Part shown: one piece after another, positions 1-6,615 of the stretch | Layout: every line of letters starts with the position of its first letter | How positions within the stretch are numbered: position 1 is the stretch's first letter | Assembly: GCA_021852325.1 (NCBI GenBank) | Contig: JAJZNM010000168.1 | Coordinates: forward strand, 1 to 9,285 | DNA length: 9,285 nucleotides | Reading direction: 5' to 3' | From: Pseudomonadota bacterium | GTDB lineage: Bacteria; Pseudomonadota; Gammaproteobacteria; JAKAQQ01 | The notes under the pieces: model-generated | Seen by the model: only the letters and a program-made list of their open reading frames with translations | Databases searched by the model: none | Told to the model about the DNA's origin: nothing | Program-made: the position numbers and the translations under genes

Positions 1-131
1 AAGCCGAAGATGGTCTTGAAGTCGGCGAGGCCGTTGGTGCCGCCGAGATTCATCTCGTTGCGGTTGAACACCAGCCACGCCGACAGCGCGAGCGCCTGCG
101 TGATGATGGAGAAGTAGACGCCCTTCACCCG
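1..131 (-). CDS. urtC: Urea ABC transporter permease UrtC, internal fragment
   Basis: Read on the minus strand with codons ending at base 131, this piece gives about 43 residues including GVYFSIITQAL, FNRNEM, LGGTNGL and DFKTIFG. These are the characteristic internal segment of UrtC, one of the two inner-membrane permeases of the urea importer UrtABCDE, in the branched-chain amino acid transporter family. There is no start or stop codon. The frame differs from the adjoining aroA frame, and residues upstream of the RVKGVY segment no longer resemble UrtC. No other urt gene is visible. Codon choice here (GCG, CTG, GGC, AAC) looks somewhat different from the rest of the window, which also suggests a foreign source, although the piece is short. 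It is best seen as a fragment joined to aroA, probably by assembly. The family call is fairly sure; its belonging to this locus is doubtful. Confidence 0.7.
116..131. other. Chimeric junction between aroA and urtC sequence
   Basis: Bases 116-131 can be read as part of both neighbours. In the aroA frame they give the conserved GEGR, and in the urtC frame they give RVKGV followed by Y. Beyond this point the aroA frame continues as an arginine- and histidine-rich string without similarity to EPSP synthase, while the urtC frame becomes a perfect family match. A join inside a short shared sequence, close to the end of the window, is typical of a misassembled or amplification-derived chimera. A real recombination cannot be excluded from the sequence alone. 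Confidence 0.65.
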
Positions 132-468
132 TGATCCGGGACGGCTCGTGGGCCAGCGCCACAACAGCGAGTGCCCAGCGTGCCAGGGTACCACTCGCGC
201 CACAGGAAAACTCCCCCGCAAGGGGTGGCTTCAGCTGACCGGAAACCCCCTGGATCCTGAGCGTGCCTTCCGTTTTTTCGAGACCCGCACCGATCCAGGA
301 GACAAAGCGTTCGGCCCGATCGAGATCTTCGTTGCCGGGACAGTTTTCAATCCAGCTTTCGCCCTGCGCGAGTGCAGCGAGAATCAGGGCCCGATTGGCC
401 TCGTACTTGCTCCCGGGCACGGTCCAGCTACCCTGGATCGGATCGGGCGGCTGGGTGAAGCGGATCAT
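118..468 (-). CDS. aroA: 3-phosphoshikimate 1-carboxyvinyltransferase (EPSP synthase), N-terminal part
   Basis: This is the N-terminal part of an EPSP synthase family enzyme. The enzyme joins phosphoenolpyruvate to shikimate-3-phosphate in the shikimate pathway, in the cytoplasm. The visible 117 residues hold the glycine/lysine loop VPGSK at residues 18-21, NRALILAALA at 25-34, the repeated LRIQG pattern near 70-74, CGASGTLAR at 89-97 and TGEGR at 113-117. The equivalents of E. coli Lys22, Arg27, Gly96 and Arg100 are present. The Ser after the lysine is Tyr here, and the Asn of the usual GN(A/S)GT motif is Ala, so this is a divergent member. The ATG at 468 starts just before the conserved N-terminus but has only a weak ribosome binding site. 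A promoter lies 54-81 bases upstream. The frame stays open to base 1, but only residues 1-117 look like AroA; the rest is antisense-frame reading of the urtC piece. Confidence 0.82.
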
Positions 469-521
469 CTCAGCGTCTGACCCAACCGTTGCATCCGTGG
501 AGCGCAATGGGTGAATCCGGT

Positions 522-549
522 ATCATAAAACAGGCCGGGGGCGTGTCCA
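522..549 (-). promoter_or_regulatory. Sigma70-like promoter for aroA
   Basis: On the minus strand, TGGACA (bases 549-544) matches the -35 consensus at five of six positions. It is followed after 16 bases by TATGAT (527-522), which matches the -10 consensus at five of six. Transcription would start near 515 and leave a leader of about 47 bases before the aroA ATG at 468. The same AT-rich patch read forwards gives TATCAT, but no good -35 box precedes it, so a promoter for the small plus-strand gene at 573 is less clear. Confidence 0.5.
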
Positions 550-572
550 TCCGGCCACAGGTGGAGGACCCC

Positions 573-878
573 ATGCGTATCTGGTCGTATCTCGTGGTAT
601 TGTTCCTGGCCATCTCGATCGCGGCATTCCTGGCACTGGTCGTGGCCTGTGTGCGTCCGAAGCCCTTCCCCAGGCGAGTCCGTCCTCGAACCTTGGGCTA
701 TCTGGCCCTCACGGCATTGGTCGGCTACCTGCTCATGGCGGTGAGCCTGACGCTCCAAGACCCATTGCTTTGGCGCTATGACCGACTCGGACCTGAAGCC
801 ACGATCCACCGGATTCCCGGCTACTTCCCTTCCCCTACATCCCGACACGCTCATCGCAGCACGCGCCAGGGCGCCTGA
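573..878 (+). CDS. Small two-helix membrane protein of unknown function
   Basis: This 101-residue protein is not recognised. The ATG at 573 is chosen because GTGGAGGA lies just before it, a strong ribosome binding site with about five bases of spacing. An upstream TTG at 489 would only add a non-hydrophobic leader. Residues 4-27 and 41-61 form two hydrophobic helices separated by a short loop rich in Arg, Lys and Pro (RPKPFPRRVRPR). By the positive-inside rule the loop faces the cytoplasm and both ends face outwards. The C-terminal 40 residues are polar, with no motif I know. The gene runs away from aroA and its last 28 bases overlap the end of the phosphatase gene on the other strand. The helices and ribosome binding site support a real gene; the C-terminal tail is less convincing. 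Confidence 0.6.
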   Translation: MRIWSYLVVLFLAISIAAFLALVVACVRPKPFPRRVRPRTLGYLALTALVGYLLMAVSLTLQDPLLWRYDRLGPEATIHRIPGYFPSPTSRHAHRSTRQGA

Positions 879-1726
879 TCAGGCCGCTCATCGGTCTGGA
901 CAAAGTACACCGCGTCCGTCGCCGGTTCGGCCAAGGTGAGCCCCCACTCCTCGGGATCAGCCGGGTTGCTCGAGACGAGGGGGATATAGGCACCCGTATC
1001 GATGCAGATGTGCGACATCAGCCGGCGGATCTCGGGTGCCGGGGTATGCCCGCAATAGGTCTTCGACAGATGGGGGGCGTATTCCGGCCAGCTGCTCGGG
1101 CCCCGCAGATGCATGACCCGTCTGGCCCAACAGAGAGATTCTGAAAGCGCTTCCCGCTCAACGGGGGCGAGCTGCCTGAAATCATCATCAATGTCGGCAT
1201 CCCCATAGACCGGCGGATCGCAGGCGAGATTGCTGCGCGAGAGCTCCGCATGGATCACATGATAGCGTTCCTGTCCGCTTCCAACCACGAGCATCAAGGG
1301 CACGGCCCCGAGCACGTCGAGGATCTCGAGCAGGCGTGATCCGATACGCCTTCTGTGGTCGACCAGCTCACGCTCCACCCAGCCGCCCCCATTCAGGAGG
1401 AAGTCGTGCTTCTCCTCCCAGGAAACGCGCCCGCCCAGGTCCAATGACGGGGCGAAGAACTCGAGCATCATCTGTTCGTGGTTCCCCCGTACCGGGAAGA
1501 ACCACGGTTCTTCAAGCAGGTCGAGACATCCCATGGAATCGGGGCCGCGGTCGATGAGATCACCAACCGACATCAACCGGTCCCGGCTTGCATCGAAACG
1601 CACGCGGTTGAGCAGTTTTTCCAAGGTGTTGCGGCACCCATGGAGGTCGCCGACCACAAAATCTCGTCCCCGTTCATTGGCGGGCAATCGGCTGATTCCA
1701 AGCGTGTTCAGGGGTTTCCGGCTCAC
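851..1726 (-). CDS. Serine/threonine protein phosphatase, PrpA/ApaH-like metallophosphatase
   Basis: A cytoplasmic calcineurin-like metallophosphatase that hydrolyses phosphate esters using two metal ions. The full motif set is present (numbered from the GTG start): GDLHG with Asp27 and His29, GDLIDRGPDS with Asp56 and Arg60, GNHE with Asn82 and His83, HAE with His159, and GHTP with His227. These motifs are shared by the PrpA/PrpB and lambda-type protein phosphatases and by the diadenosine tetraphosphatase ApaH, so the substrate (phosphoprotein or Ap4A) is not settled. The GTG at 1726 gives 291 residues and is preceded by TGAGGG with seven bases of spacing; it places the first motif 25 residues in, as usual. 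The ATG at 1816 gives 321 residues but has a poor ribosome binding site and a leader unlike the family. The gene is divergent from the propeller operon, and its end overlaps the small membrane protein gene. Confidence 0.85.
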   Translation of the reverse strand: MSRKPLNTLGISRLPANERGRDFVVGDLHGCRNTLEKLLNRVRFDASRDRLMSVGDLIDRGPDSMGCLDLLEEPWFFPVRGNHEQMMLEFFAPSLDLGGRVSWEEKHDFLLNGGGWVERELVDHRRRIGSRLLEILDVLGAVPLMLVVGSGQERYHVIHAELSRSNLACDPPVYGDADIDDDFRQLAPVEREALSESLCWARRVMHLRGPSSWPEYAPHLSKTYCGHTPAPEIRRLMSHICIDTGAYIPLVSSNPADPEEWGLTLAEPATDAVYFVQTDERPDQAPWRVLR

Positions 1727-1753
1727 CCGGGAGCCCTCAGGCAGGGGCCCTAT

Positions 1754-1774
1754 GAGCTTAACCGAATCAAGCTC
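1754..1774. repeat. Inverted repeat in divergent intergenic region
   Basis: GAGCTT (1754-1759) and its exact complement AAGCTC (1769-1774) flank nine bases. They lie between the phosphatase start at 1726 and the propeller gene promoter near 1831. The position suits an operator or a small leader hairpin, but six-base arms can occur by chance. If the phosphatase starts at the ATG at 1816, this lies inside its coding region. Confidence 0.2.
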
Positions 1775-1830
1775 CCCAGGGGGATCCCGATCACCGGGAA
1801 ATCCGCGGATCTCCATGGGGTGCCCGCTGC

Positions 1831-1839
1831 TGCTAGAAT
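1831..1839 (+). promoter_or_regulatory. Extended -10 promoter for the propeller operon
   Basis: TGCTAGAAT is an extended -10 element: TG, one base, then TAGAAT, five of six matches to TATAAT. No convincing -35 box lies 16-18 bases upstream, which extended -10 promoters can tolerate. Transcription would begin near 1846, giving a leader of about 30 bases that carries the ribosome binding site GAGG at 1863-1866 before the ATG at 1876. Confidence 0.4.
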
Positions 1840-1875
1840 CAAGGACTGACTTCCCGAGACTTGAGGTTGACCCCC

Positions 1876-4800
1876 ATGAACCGAATCCGTACCCCTGTCT
1901 GGGCGGTGATCGCCCTGGCCGCATTCGGAATGGCGCCCTTGGCGCTTGCGATGCCCCCTCGCCTGTTCCAGGGATTGTCCTGGCGCTTCCTCGGACCGAA
2001 CCGGGGCGGACGAGTCCTGGCCGTGGTCGGGATCCCGCACGAGCCCAATACCTACTATTTCGGTTCCGTCGATGGCGGGGTCTTCAAGACCACCGACGGC
2101 GGCGTGGTCTGGCAACCTCTCTTCCAGCACGAATCCGTCTCGTCGATCGGCGCATTGGCCATTGCACCCTCCAACCCGAAGATCATCTATGTGGGGACCG
2201 GTGAAGCCGACATGCGTTCCGATCTCTCCACCGGTGGCGGCATGTTCCGTTCCGACAACGGCGGAACCACCTGGAAGGCCATCGGGCTCACCCGCAGTCG
2301 GCAGATCGGCTCGATCTGGATCAATCCCCACAACCCAAACCTCGTGCTGGTCGCGGCCATGGGACACGCATTCGGACCCAACCGGACCCGGGGTGTCTTC
2401 CGGACCACCGATGGCGGCCGCCACTGGACCCGGGTGCTTTACCGGAACGACCACACCGGCGCGATCCAGCTGATCGGAAACCCCACCAATGTGCATGAGA
2501 TCTACGCCGTCCTCTGGAATGCGGTTCGTCCACCCTGGAGTCAGTATCCCCCAAACCAAGGCCCCGGCAGCGGCATCTGGCGGTCAACCGATGGCGGCCT
2601 TCACTGGGCTCCTCTCCGTGAGACCGGATTGCCGCGAAACCCCGGGCGGATCGGGCTGGCCATCGCTTCGAACGGACGCCTGTTCTATGCCGTGGTGAGT
2701 GCACCCAAGGGCGGCATCTTCCGTTCGACCGATGGCGGTCACCACTGGACACGAATCAACCACGATCAGCGGCTCTTCGGAAGGGGCTGGTACTTCGGTG
2801 GGATCTACGTCGATCCCCAAAACAGCCGAACCGTCTATGTTCTGAATACGGCCATGTATCGTTCGACCGATGGGGGACGCCACTTCACCTCGATCAAGGG
2901 ATCACCGAGCGGGGACGATTTCCATACGCTCTGGATCGATCCCGTGAACCCCGCGCGCATGATCATCGGCGTCGATCAGGGCACTTCGATCAGTGTAGAC
3001 GACGGACGGACCTGGACTCCCTGGCTCAACCAGCCGACCGCGCAGATCTACCGTCTTACGACCGACAACCGCTTCCGCTACCACATCTATGCGAGCCAGC
3101 AGGACTCAGGCAGTCTCGATATCGTGAGCCGCAGCCGCCGGGGCATCGTCATGAACTCGGCCTGGTCTGCGACCGCAGGCGGGGAAGCAGGTTATGTGAT
3201 TCCAGATCCCCTGGATCCCCATATCGTTTATGGAACCGATATTGGCGGCAGCGTGAGCCGGTATGACAGCCTGACCGGACAAGCCCAGAACATTTCGCCC
3301 TGGCCCTTCAACACATTCGGGACCCCCCTCCCGGAAGCCCGCTACCGCTATCCCTGGGTTGTCCCCCTCGCGCTCTCGCCCGAGGACCCGAACACGCTCT
3401 ATGTGGGCTCACAGGTCCTCTGGCAATCCACGAACAGCGGACAGAGCTGGCGCGTCATCAGCCCGGACCTGACCGGTGCCGCCGTCGATCACCCGACCCC
3501 GGTCAGCGGGGAACCCACCCTGGCCAATGCCGCGCGGATGGGGTACGGCACGATCTACAGCCTTGCGCCTTCCCCGCTCAAGGCGGGTGAGATCTGGGTC
3601 GGAACGACCGATGGTCTCGTCTGGCTCACTCGTGACGACGGGATCCACTGGGAGGACGTCACCCCTCCCGGCATCCGGCCGTGGAGCCGAATCAACCGCA
3701 TACAGGCTTCCCCGTTCGCGGCCGGTTCCGCGTATCTTGCCGTGAACCGGCAACGGGTGAATGACCTTCATCCCTACATCTACCGCACGGACGATTTTGG
3801 CCAGCACTGGACCCCGATCACGCGGGGCATCCCTTCGGATGACTATGTCCACGTCGTGCGGACGGATCCCGAGCGGCGTGGCCTGCTCTTTGCCGGAACC
3901 GAGTTCGGGCTCTATGTGTCCTTCGATCATGGAGGCCACTGGCAGCGTTTCAACCTCAACCTTCCGACAACCGCGATCCACGACATTGCGATCCATGACA
4001 ACGATGTGATCGTGGGAACACATGGTCGGGGGATCTGGATACTCGACGACATCACTTCGCTCCTCCAGGACCGACCGGCGCTGGCCAGGCGGACGGCATT
4101 CCTGTTCCGGCCGGCCACGGCCTACCGGATCCACCGAACGCTGTTCCGTGCCGAACCGTTTCCACCCGAGGTTCCCCATGGCATGAACCCGCCGGCGGGA
4201 GCCATCATCGACTACTATCTCCAGTCGGGGACACGATCACCCGTCACGCTCGCGATCGAAGACCAGCGTGGGCGGATCCTGCGTGAGTTCACGAGCAAGG
4301 CTCATGGCCGTCCGCAACCGCTCGCCAGAAACAATTTCCCGGCGTTCTGGAAAGCACCGGTCAACCGCCTGCCCGACCACGCGGGGCTCAACCGGTTCGT
4401 CTGGCACCTGCGCACTCGGCGCCCTCTGGCCCTGCACTATGGGTTCGGCGGTCCGGGACTGCTGCACAACACCCCGGTCTCTCCCCAAGGCCCCTACGTG
4501 CCCCCAGGAGTCTACCGCCTGGTGCTGACCGTGGATGGCCATGCTTATACGGCGCCCCTCCGGGTGCGTCTCGACCCCAACGACCATCTGAATGCTCGTG
4601 GGGCCTGGATCCAGTACCGATGGGCTGCCCGCGCAACCAATGGCGTGAGCACCGTCACTTTCGAAGTGCGGATGCTCACCGATCTCGCCTCCGCGATCCG
4701 GACCCGTCTCGCTCATGCCCCGCACGAGCGTGTGGGCAGTCTGCATGGCCTCCTTGACGCCATCGCGGGCTGGAGCCATGCCAACCATCCGGCCCGACTC

Positions 4801-5040
4801 GAGGGACGCCTCGAGACCCTGGCCGGCTTGGTCGATGGCCCGGCGCGTCTGCCGACCGAGCCCATGGTATCCGCCCTCAGGCGGTCGCTTGACGAGCTCA
4901 AGGTCATGGAAACGGATTATCGGCGCATCCAGATGCGCCTAGTGCACGTTAACCATGAGCTCGCCACACTCGGCCAACCGGAGTTCCGGATCCATGTCGC
5001 CAAACCACGACAGCTTCCCCTGCACCCGCGCGTGGACTGA
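1876..5040 (+). CDS. Secreted VPS10/BNR Asp-box beta-propeller protein
   Basis: A 1054-residue exported protein of the bacterial sortilin/VPS10-like family, often labelled glycosyl hydrolase although no activity is established. Residues 1-25 are a signal peptide (RIR, then a hydrophobic core, ending ALA). Asp-box repeats (S/T-x-D-x-G-x-x-W) are centred near residues 74, 127, 179, 239, 286, 332, 375, 520, 587, 640 and 684; in the eighth the Asp is Asn (STNSGQSW). The gap between boxes seven and eight suggests two propellers. After HGRGIWILDD (716-725) come a beta-sandwich-like region typical of this family (NPPAGAIIDYYL, LNRFVWHLR, PPGVYRLVLTVDG) and a helical tail to about residue 1045. No sialidase RIP motif is seen near the N-terminus. 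The ATG at 1876 has GAGG nine bases upstream; the earlier in-frame TTG at 1861 is less likely. It is translationally linked to the downstream lipoprotein gene. Likely periplasmic or extracellular, perhaps in protein binding or peptide turnover; the role is inferred. Confidence 0.88.
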   Translation: MNRIRTPVWAVIALAAFGMAPLALAMPPRLFQGLSWRFLGPNRGGRVLAVVGIPHEPNTYYFGSVDGGVFKTTDGGVVWQPLFQHESVSSIGALAIAPSNPKIIYVGTGEADMRSDLSTGGGMFRSDNGGTTWKAIGLTRSRQIGSIWINPHNPNLVLVAAMGHAFGPNRTRGVFRTTDGGRHWTRVLYRNDHTGAIQLIGNPTNVHEIYAVLWNAVRPPWSQYPPNQGPGSGIWRSTDGGLHWAPLRETGLPRNPGRIGLAIASNGRLFYAVVSAPKGGIFRSTDGGHHWTRINHDQRLFGRGWYFGGIYVDPQNSRTVYVLNTAMYRSTDGGRHFTSIKGSPSGDDFHTLWIDPVNPARMIIGVDQGTSISVDDGRTWTPWLNQPTAQIYRLTTDNRFRYHIYASQQDSGSLDIVSRSRRGIVMNSAWSATAGGEAGYVIPDPLDPHIVYGTDIGGSVSRYDSLTGQAQNISPWPFNTFGTPLPEARYRYPWVVPLALSPEDPNTLYVGSQVLWQSTNSGQSWRVISPDLTGAAVDHPTPVSGEPTLANAARMGYGTIYSLAPSPLKAGEIWVGTTDGLVWLTRDDGIHWEDVTPPGIRPWSRINRIQASPFAAGSAYLAVNRQRVNDLHPYIYRTDDFGQHWTPITRGIPSDDYVHVVRTDPERRGLLFAGTEFGLYVSFDHGGHWQRFNLNLPTTAIHDIAIHDNDVIVGTHGRGIWILDDITSLLQDRPALARRTAFLFRPATAYRIHRTLFRAEPFPPEVPHGMNPPAGAIIDYYLQSGTRSPVTLAIEDQRGRILREFTSKAHGRPQPLARNNFPAFWKAPVNRLPDHAGLNRFVWHLRTRRPLALHYGFGGPGLLHNTPVSPQGPYVPPGVYRLVLTVDGHAYTAPLRVRLDPNDHLNARGAWIQYRWAARATNGVSTVTFEVRMLTDLASAIRTRLAHAPHERVGSLHGLLDAIAGWSHANHPARLEGRLETLAGLVDGPARLPTEPMVSALRRSLDELKVMETDYRRIQMRLVHVNHELATLGQPEFRIHVAKPRQLPLHPRVD
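2407..2876 (+). repeat. Tandem Asp-box coding repeats, near-identical at DNA level
   Basis: The 11-base word ACCGATGGCGG, coding for T-D-G-G, occurs exactly at 2407-2417, 2587-2597 and 2728-2738, and with one change at 2866-2876. An earlier copy near 2092-2102 reads ACCGACGGCGG. The words lie 138-180 bases apart, one per propeller blade. The repetition reflects conserved blades within the propeller gene rather than a separate element. Confidence 0.6.
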
Positions 5041-6547
5041 CCGAAACTGGCGCCCGGGATGGCTGATCAGGGCCGCCCTGGTGGCGGCCCTGACCTTGTC
5101 CGCCTGCCAGGCCCATCCCACCACCGAACGGGCACTGCCCTTCCCCAAGGGCGAGCACTGGTTCAACGTTTCGAGACCGGTGACCCGCAGGATGCTTGCG
5201 GGCCGCGTCACCTTACTCGATTTTTTCACGCCGGGATGCATCAACTGCATGCACATGATCCCGGTTCTGGCCGCCCTGATGCGGCATTTCGGGCCGGATC
5301 TCGCGGTCATCAGTATCGACTCGCCCAAATTCACCGCCTCCGCCAACCCGAACGATCTCCGCTCGTTCATCCTCGACTTCCATATCCAGGAGCCGGTCCT
5401 CGATGACCCCCGCCTCACGCTCTGGAACGGGTACGGGATCGAGGCCTGGCCCACGTTCATCCTAGTCAATCCCAAAGGCGATCTCATCTCCGCTTTCGTC
5501 GGCGAGACGTCCTATCGCCGCCTCGAAGGGGCCATCTCACGGATCATCACCCGTGCGCAGAAGGCAGGAACCCTCGCGCCCAGGCCCTTGCCGCTCGACC
5601 CCCTGGCACCCGCTCGCGGCCTGCTCTTCGCTCCGGGCAAGGTCGCCGTCTCAGGGCAGTGGGTCGCGGTATCAGACAGTGGCGACAACCGGATCCTCCT
5701 GCTCAACCGGGCCGGCAGGCTCCTCGAAACCATCGGGACGAAACAGCCTGGATACCGTAACGGCGCAGGCGGACAGGCTGCGTTCAACAATCCGCAAGGT
5801 CTCGCCTTCGGACCGGGGGTACTCTACGTTGCGGACGCCGGCAATAACGCCATCCGGGCCATTGACCTCTCGACGTTTCGGGTGACGACCCTGGCTGGCA
5901 CGGGACATCGCGCCTATGACGTGGACGGTGCGGGTCCGGCACCAAGCATTCCGCTCAACTCCCCCTGGGCGCTCGAAAAAGTGGGGAACACGCTCTGGAT
6001 CGCGATGGCCGGCGAACACCAGATCTGGAAGCTCGATCTCGCAAGCGACCGGATCGAGGCCTGGGCCGGTACCGGCGCCGAGGGCATCGGAAATGGACCC
6101 CGTCGGGTCGCGACCTTCGCCCAGCCGAGCGGGCTTGCCTATCACGCGGGACGGCTCTATGATGCTGACCCCGAGAGTTCCTCAATCCGGGTGCTTGACT
6201 TGAGACGCGGAAGCGTCGAGACCCTCGTTGGACGGGGTCTTTTCAGCTGGGGTTTCAAGAATGGTCCACGGGCCCAGGCCCGTTTCCAGCACGACCAGGG
6301 CCTGGCCTATCTCAATCATTGCCTCTACGTGGCCGATACCTTCAACAATGCCATCCGCAAGGTGGACTTGCGCTCGGGAAAGGTCTCGACCCTCGCAACC
6401 GGACTCGACCTGCCGAGTGGGCTCGCGGTCCTCAACCCCAATACCCTGCTCATTGCCGACACCGGCGCGAATCGCGTGCTCGCGCTCGATCTCAGGACCG
6501 ACACGACACGGATCTGGCCCATCCAGGGCGCGCCGCCACCCCGTTGA
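4994..6547 (+). CDS. NHLRC2-like lipoprotein: thioredoxin-like domain plus NHL beta-propeller
   Basis: A 517-residue predicted lipoprotein. The ATG at 4994 follows GGAG by ten bases; the ATG at 4955 has no ribosome binding site. The signal segment WLIRAALVAALTLSAC ends in a lipobox with Cys38 as the lipid site. A thioredoxin-like domain spans about residues 55-190. It contains DFFTPGCINCMHMIP with Cys82 and Cys85, and the cis-proline motif EAWPTF with Pro153. Then come about six NHL repeats to the C-terminus, with motifs such as DSGDNRIL, DAGNNAIRAIDL, DTFNNAIRKVDL and DTGANRVLALDL, enough for a closed six-blade propeller. The CINC motif and domain order match animal NHLRC2 (CCINC), whose molecular function is not settled. 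The first 47 bases overlap the end of the propeller gene, so the two are probably translated together. Likely anchored in the cell envelope, with a possible thiol redox role (inferred). Confidence 0.88.
   Translation: MSPNHDSFPCTRAWTDRNWRPGWLIRAALVAALTLSACQAHPTTERALPFPKGEHWFNVSRPVTRRMLAGRVTLLDFFTPGCINCMHMIPVLAALMRHFGPDLAVISIDSPKFTASANPNDLRSFILDFHIQEPVLDDPRLTLWNGYGIEAWPTFILVNPKGDLISAFVGETSYRRLEGAISRIITRAQKAGTLAPRPLPLDPLAPARGLLFAPGKVAVSGQWVAVSDSGDNRILLLNRAGRLLETIGTKQPGYRNGAGGQAAFNNPQGLAFGPGVLYVADAGNNAIRAIDLSTFRVTTLAGTGHRAYDVDGAGPAPSIPLNSPWALEKVGNTLWIAMAGEHQIWKLDLASDRIEAWAGTGAEGIGNGPRRVATFAQPSGLAYHAGRLYDADPESSSIRVLDLRRGSVETLVGRGLFSWGFKNGPRAQARFQHDQGLAYLNHCLYVADTFNNAIRKVDLRSGKVSTLATGLDLPSGLAVLNPNTLLIADTGANRVLALDLRTDTTRIWPIQGAPPPR
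5067..5093 (+). other. Perfect 11-bp hairpin inside the operon
   Basis: TCAGGGCCGCC (5067-5077) pairs completely with GGCGGCCCTGA (5083-5093) around the loop CTGGT. It begins 27 bases after the stop codon of the propeller gene and lies within the signal-peptide codons of the lipoprotein gene (IRAALVAAL). The stem is very GC-rich, but no run of T follows, so it is not a standard intrinsic terminator. It could slow ribosomes or polymerase or protect the upstream message from 3' exonucleases. It could also arise simply from alanine- and leucine-rich coding. Confidence 0.5.
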
Positions 6548-6615
6548 CCCTGCTACGAACCCGTGGCGTAAGGGCGGATCTCCTGAACCGCCTCAGGCGA
6601 CCGCATCGGACCGCT

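Noticed and set aside
465..854. A 129-codon minus-strand frame whose stop overlaps the aroA ATG (ATGA)
   Set aside because: The overlap resembles coupling, but the product is rich in His, Gln, Arg and Gly with no motif, and it lies opposite the better supported membrane protein gene. It also lies across the aroA promoter.
1750..2559. A 269-codon minus-strand open frame
   Set aside because: It is antisense to the N-terminal part of the propeller gene; its Asp- and Gly-rich product mirrors the Asp-box repeats on the other strand.
3409..4179. A 256-codon minus-strand open frame
   Set aside because: It is antisense within the propeller gene, with no motif or ribosome binding site.
1876..5040. 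Sialidase assignment for the Asp-box protein
   Set aside because: Asp boxes alone do not make a sialidase. The RIP arginine motif near the N-terminus was not seen, and the C-terminal layout fits the VPS10-like family.
6573..6597. Possible terminator between the lipoprotein gene and ribE
   Set aside because: Two competing five-base stems exist (GGCGG/CCGCC and CCTGA/TCAGG), but both are short and neither is followed by a T run on either strand.
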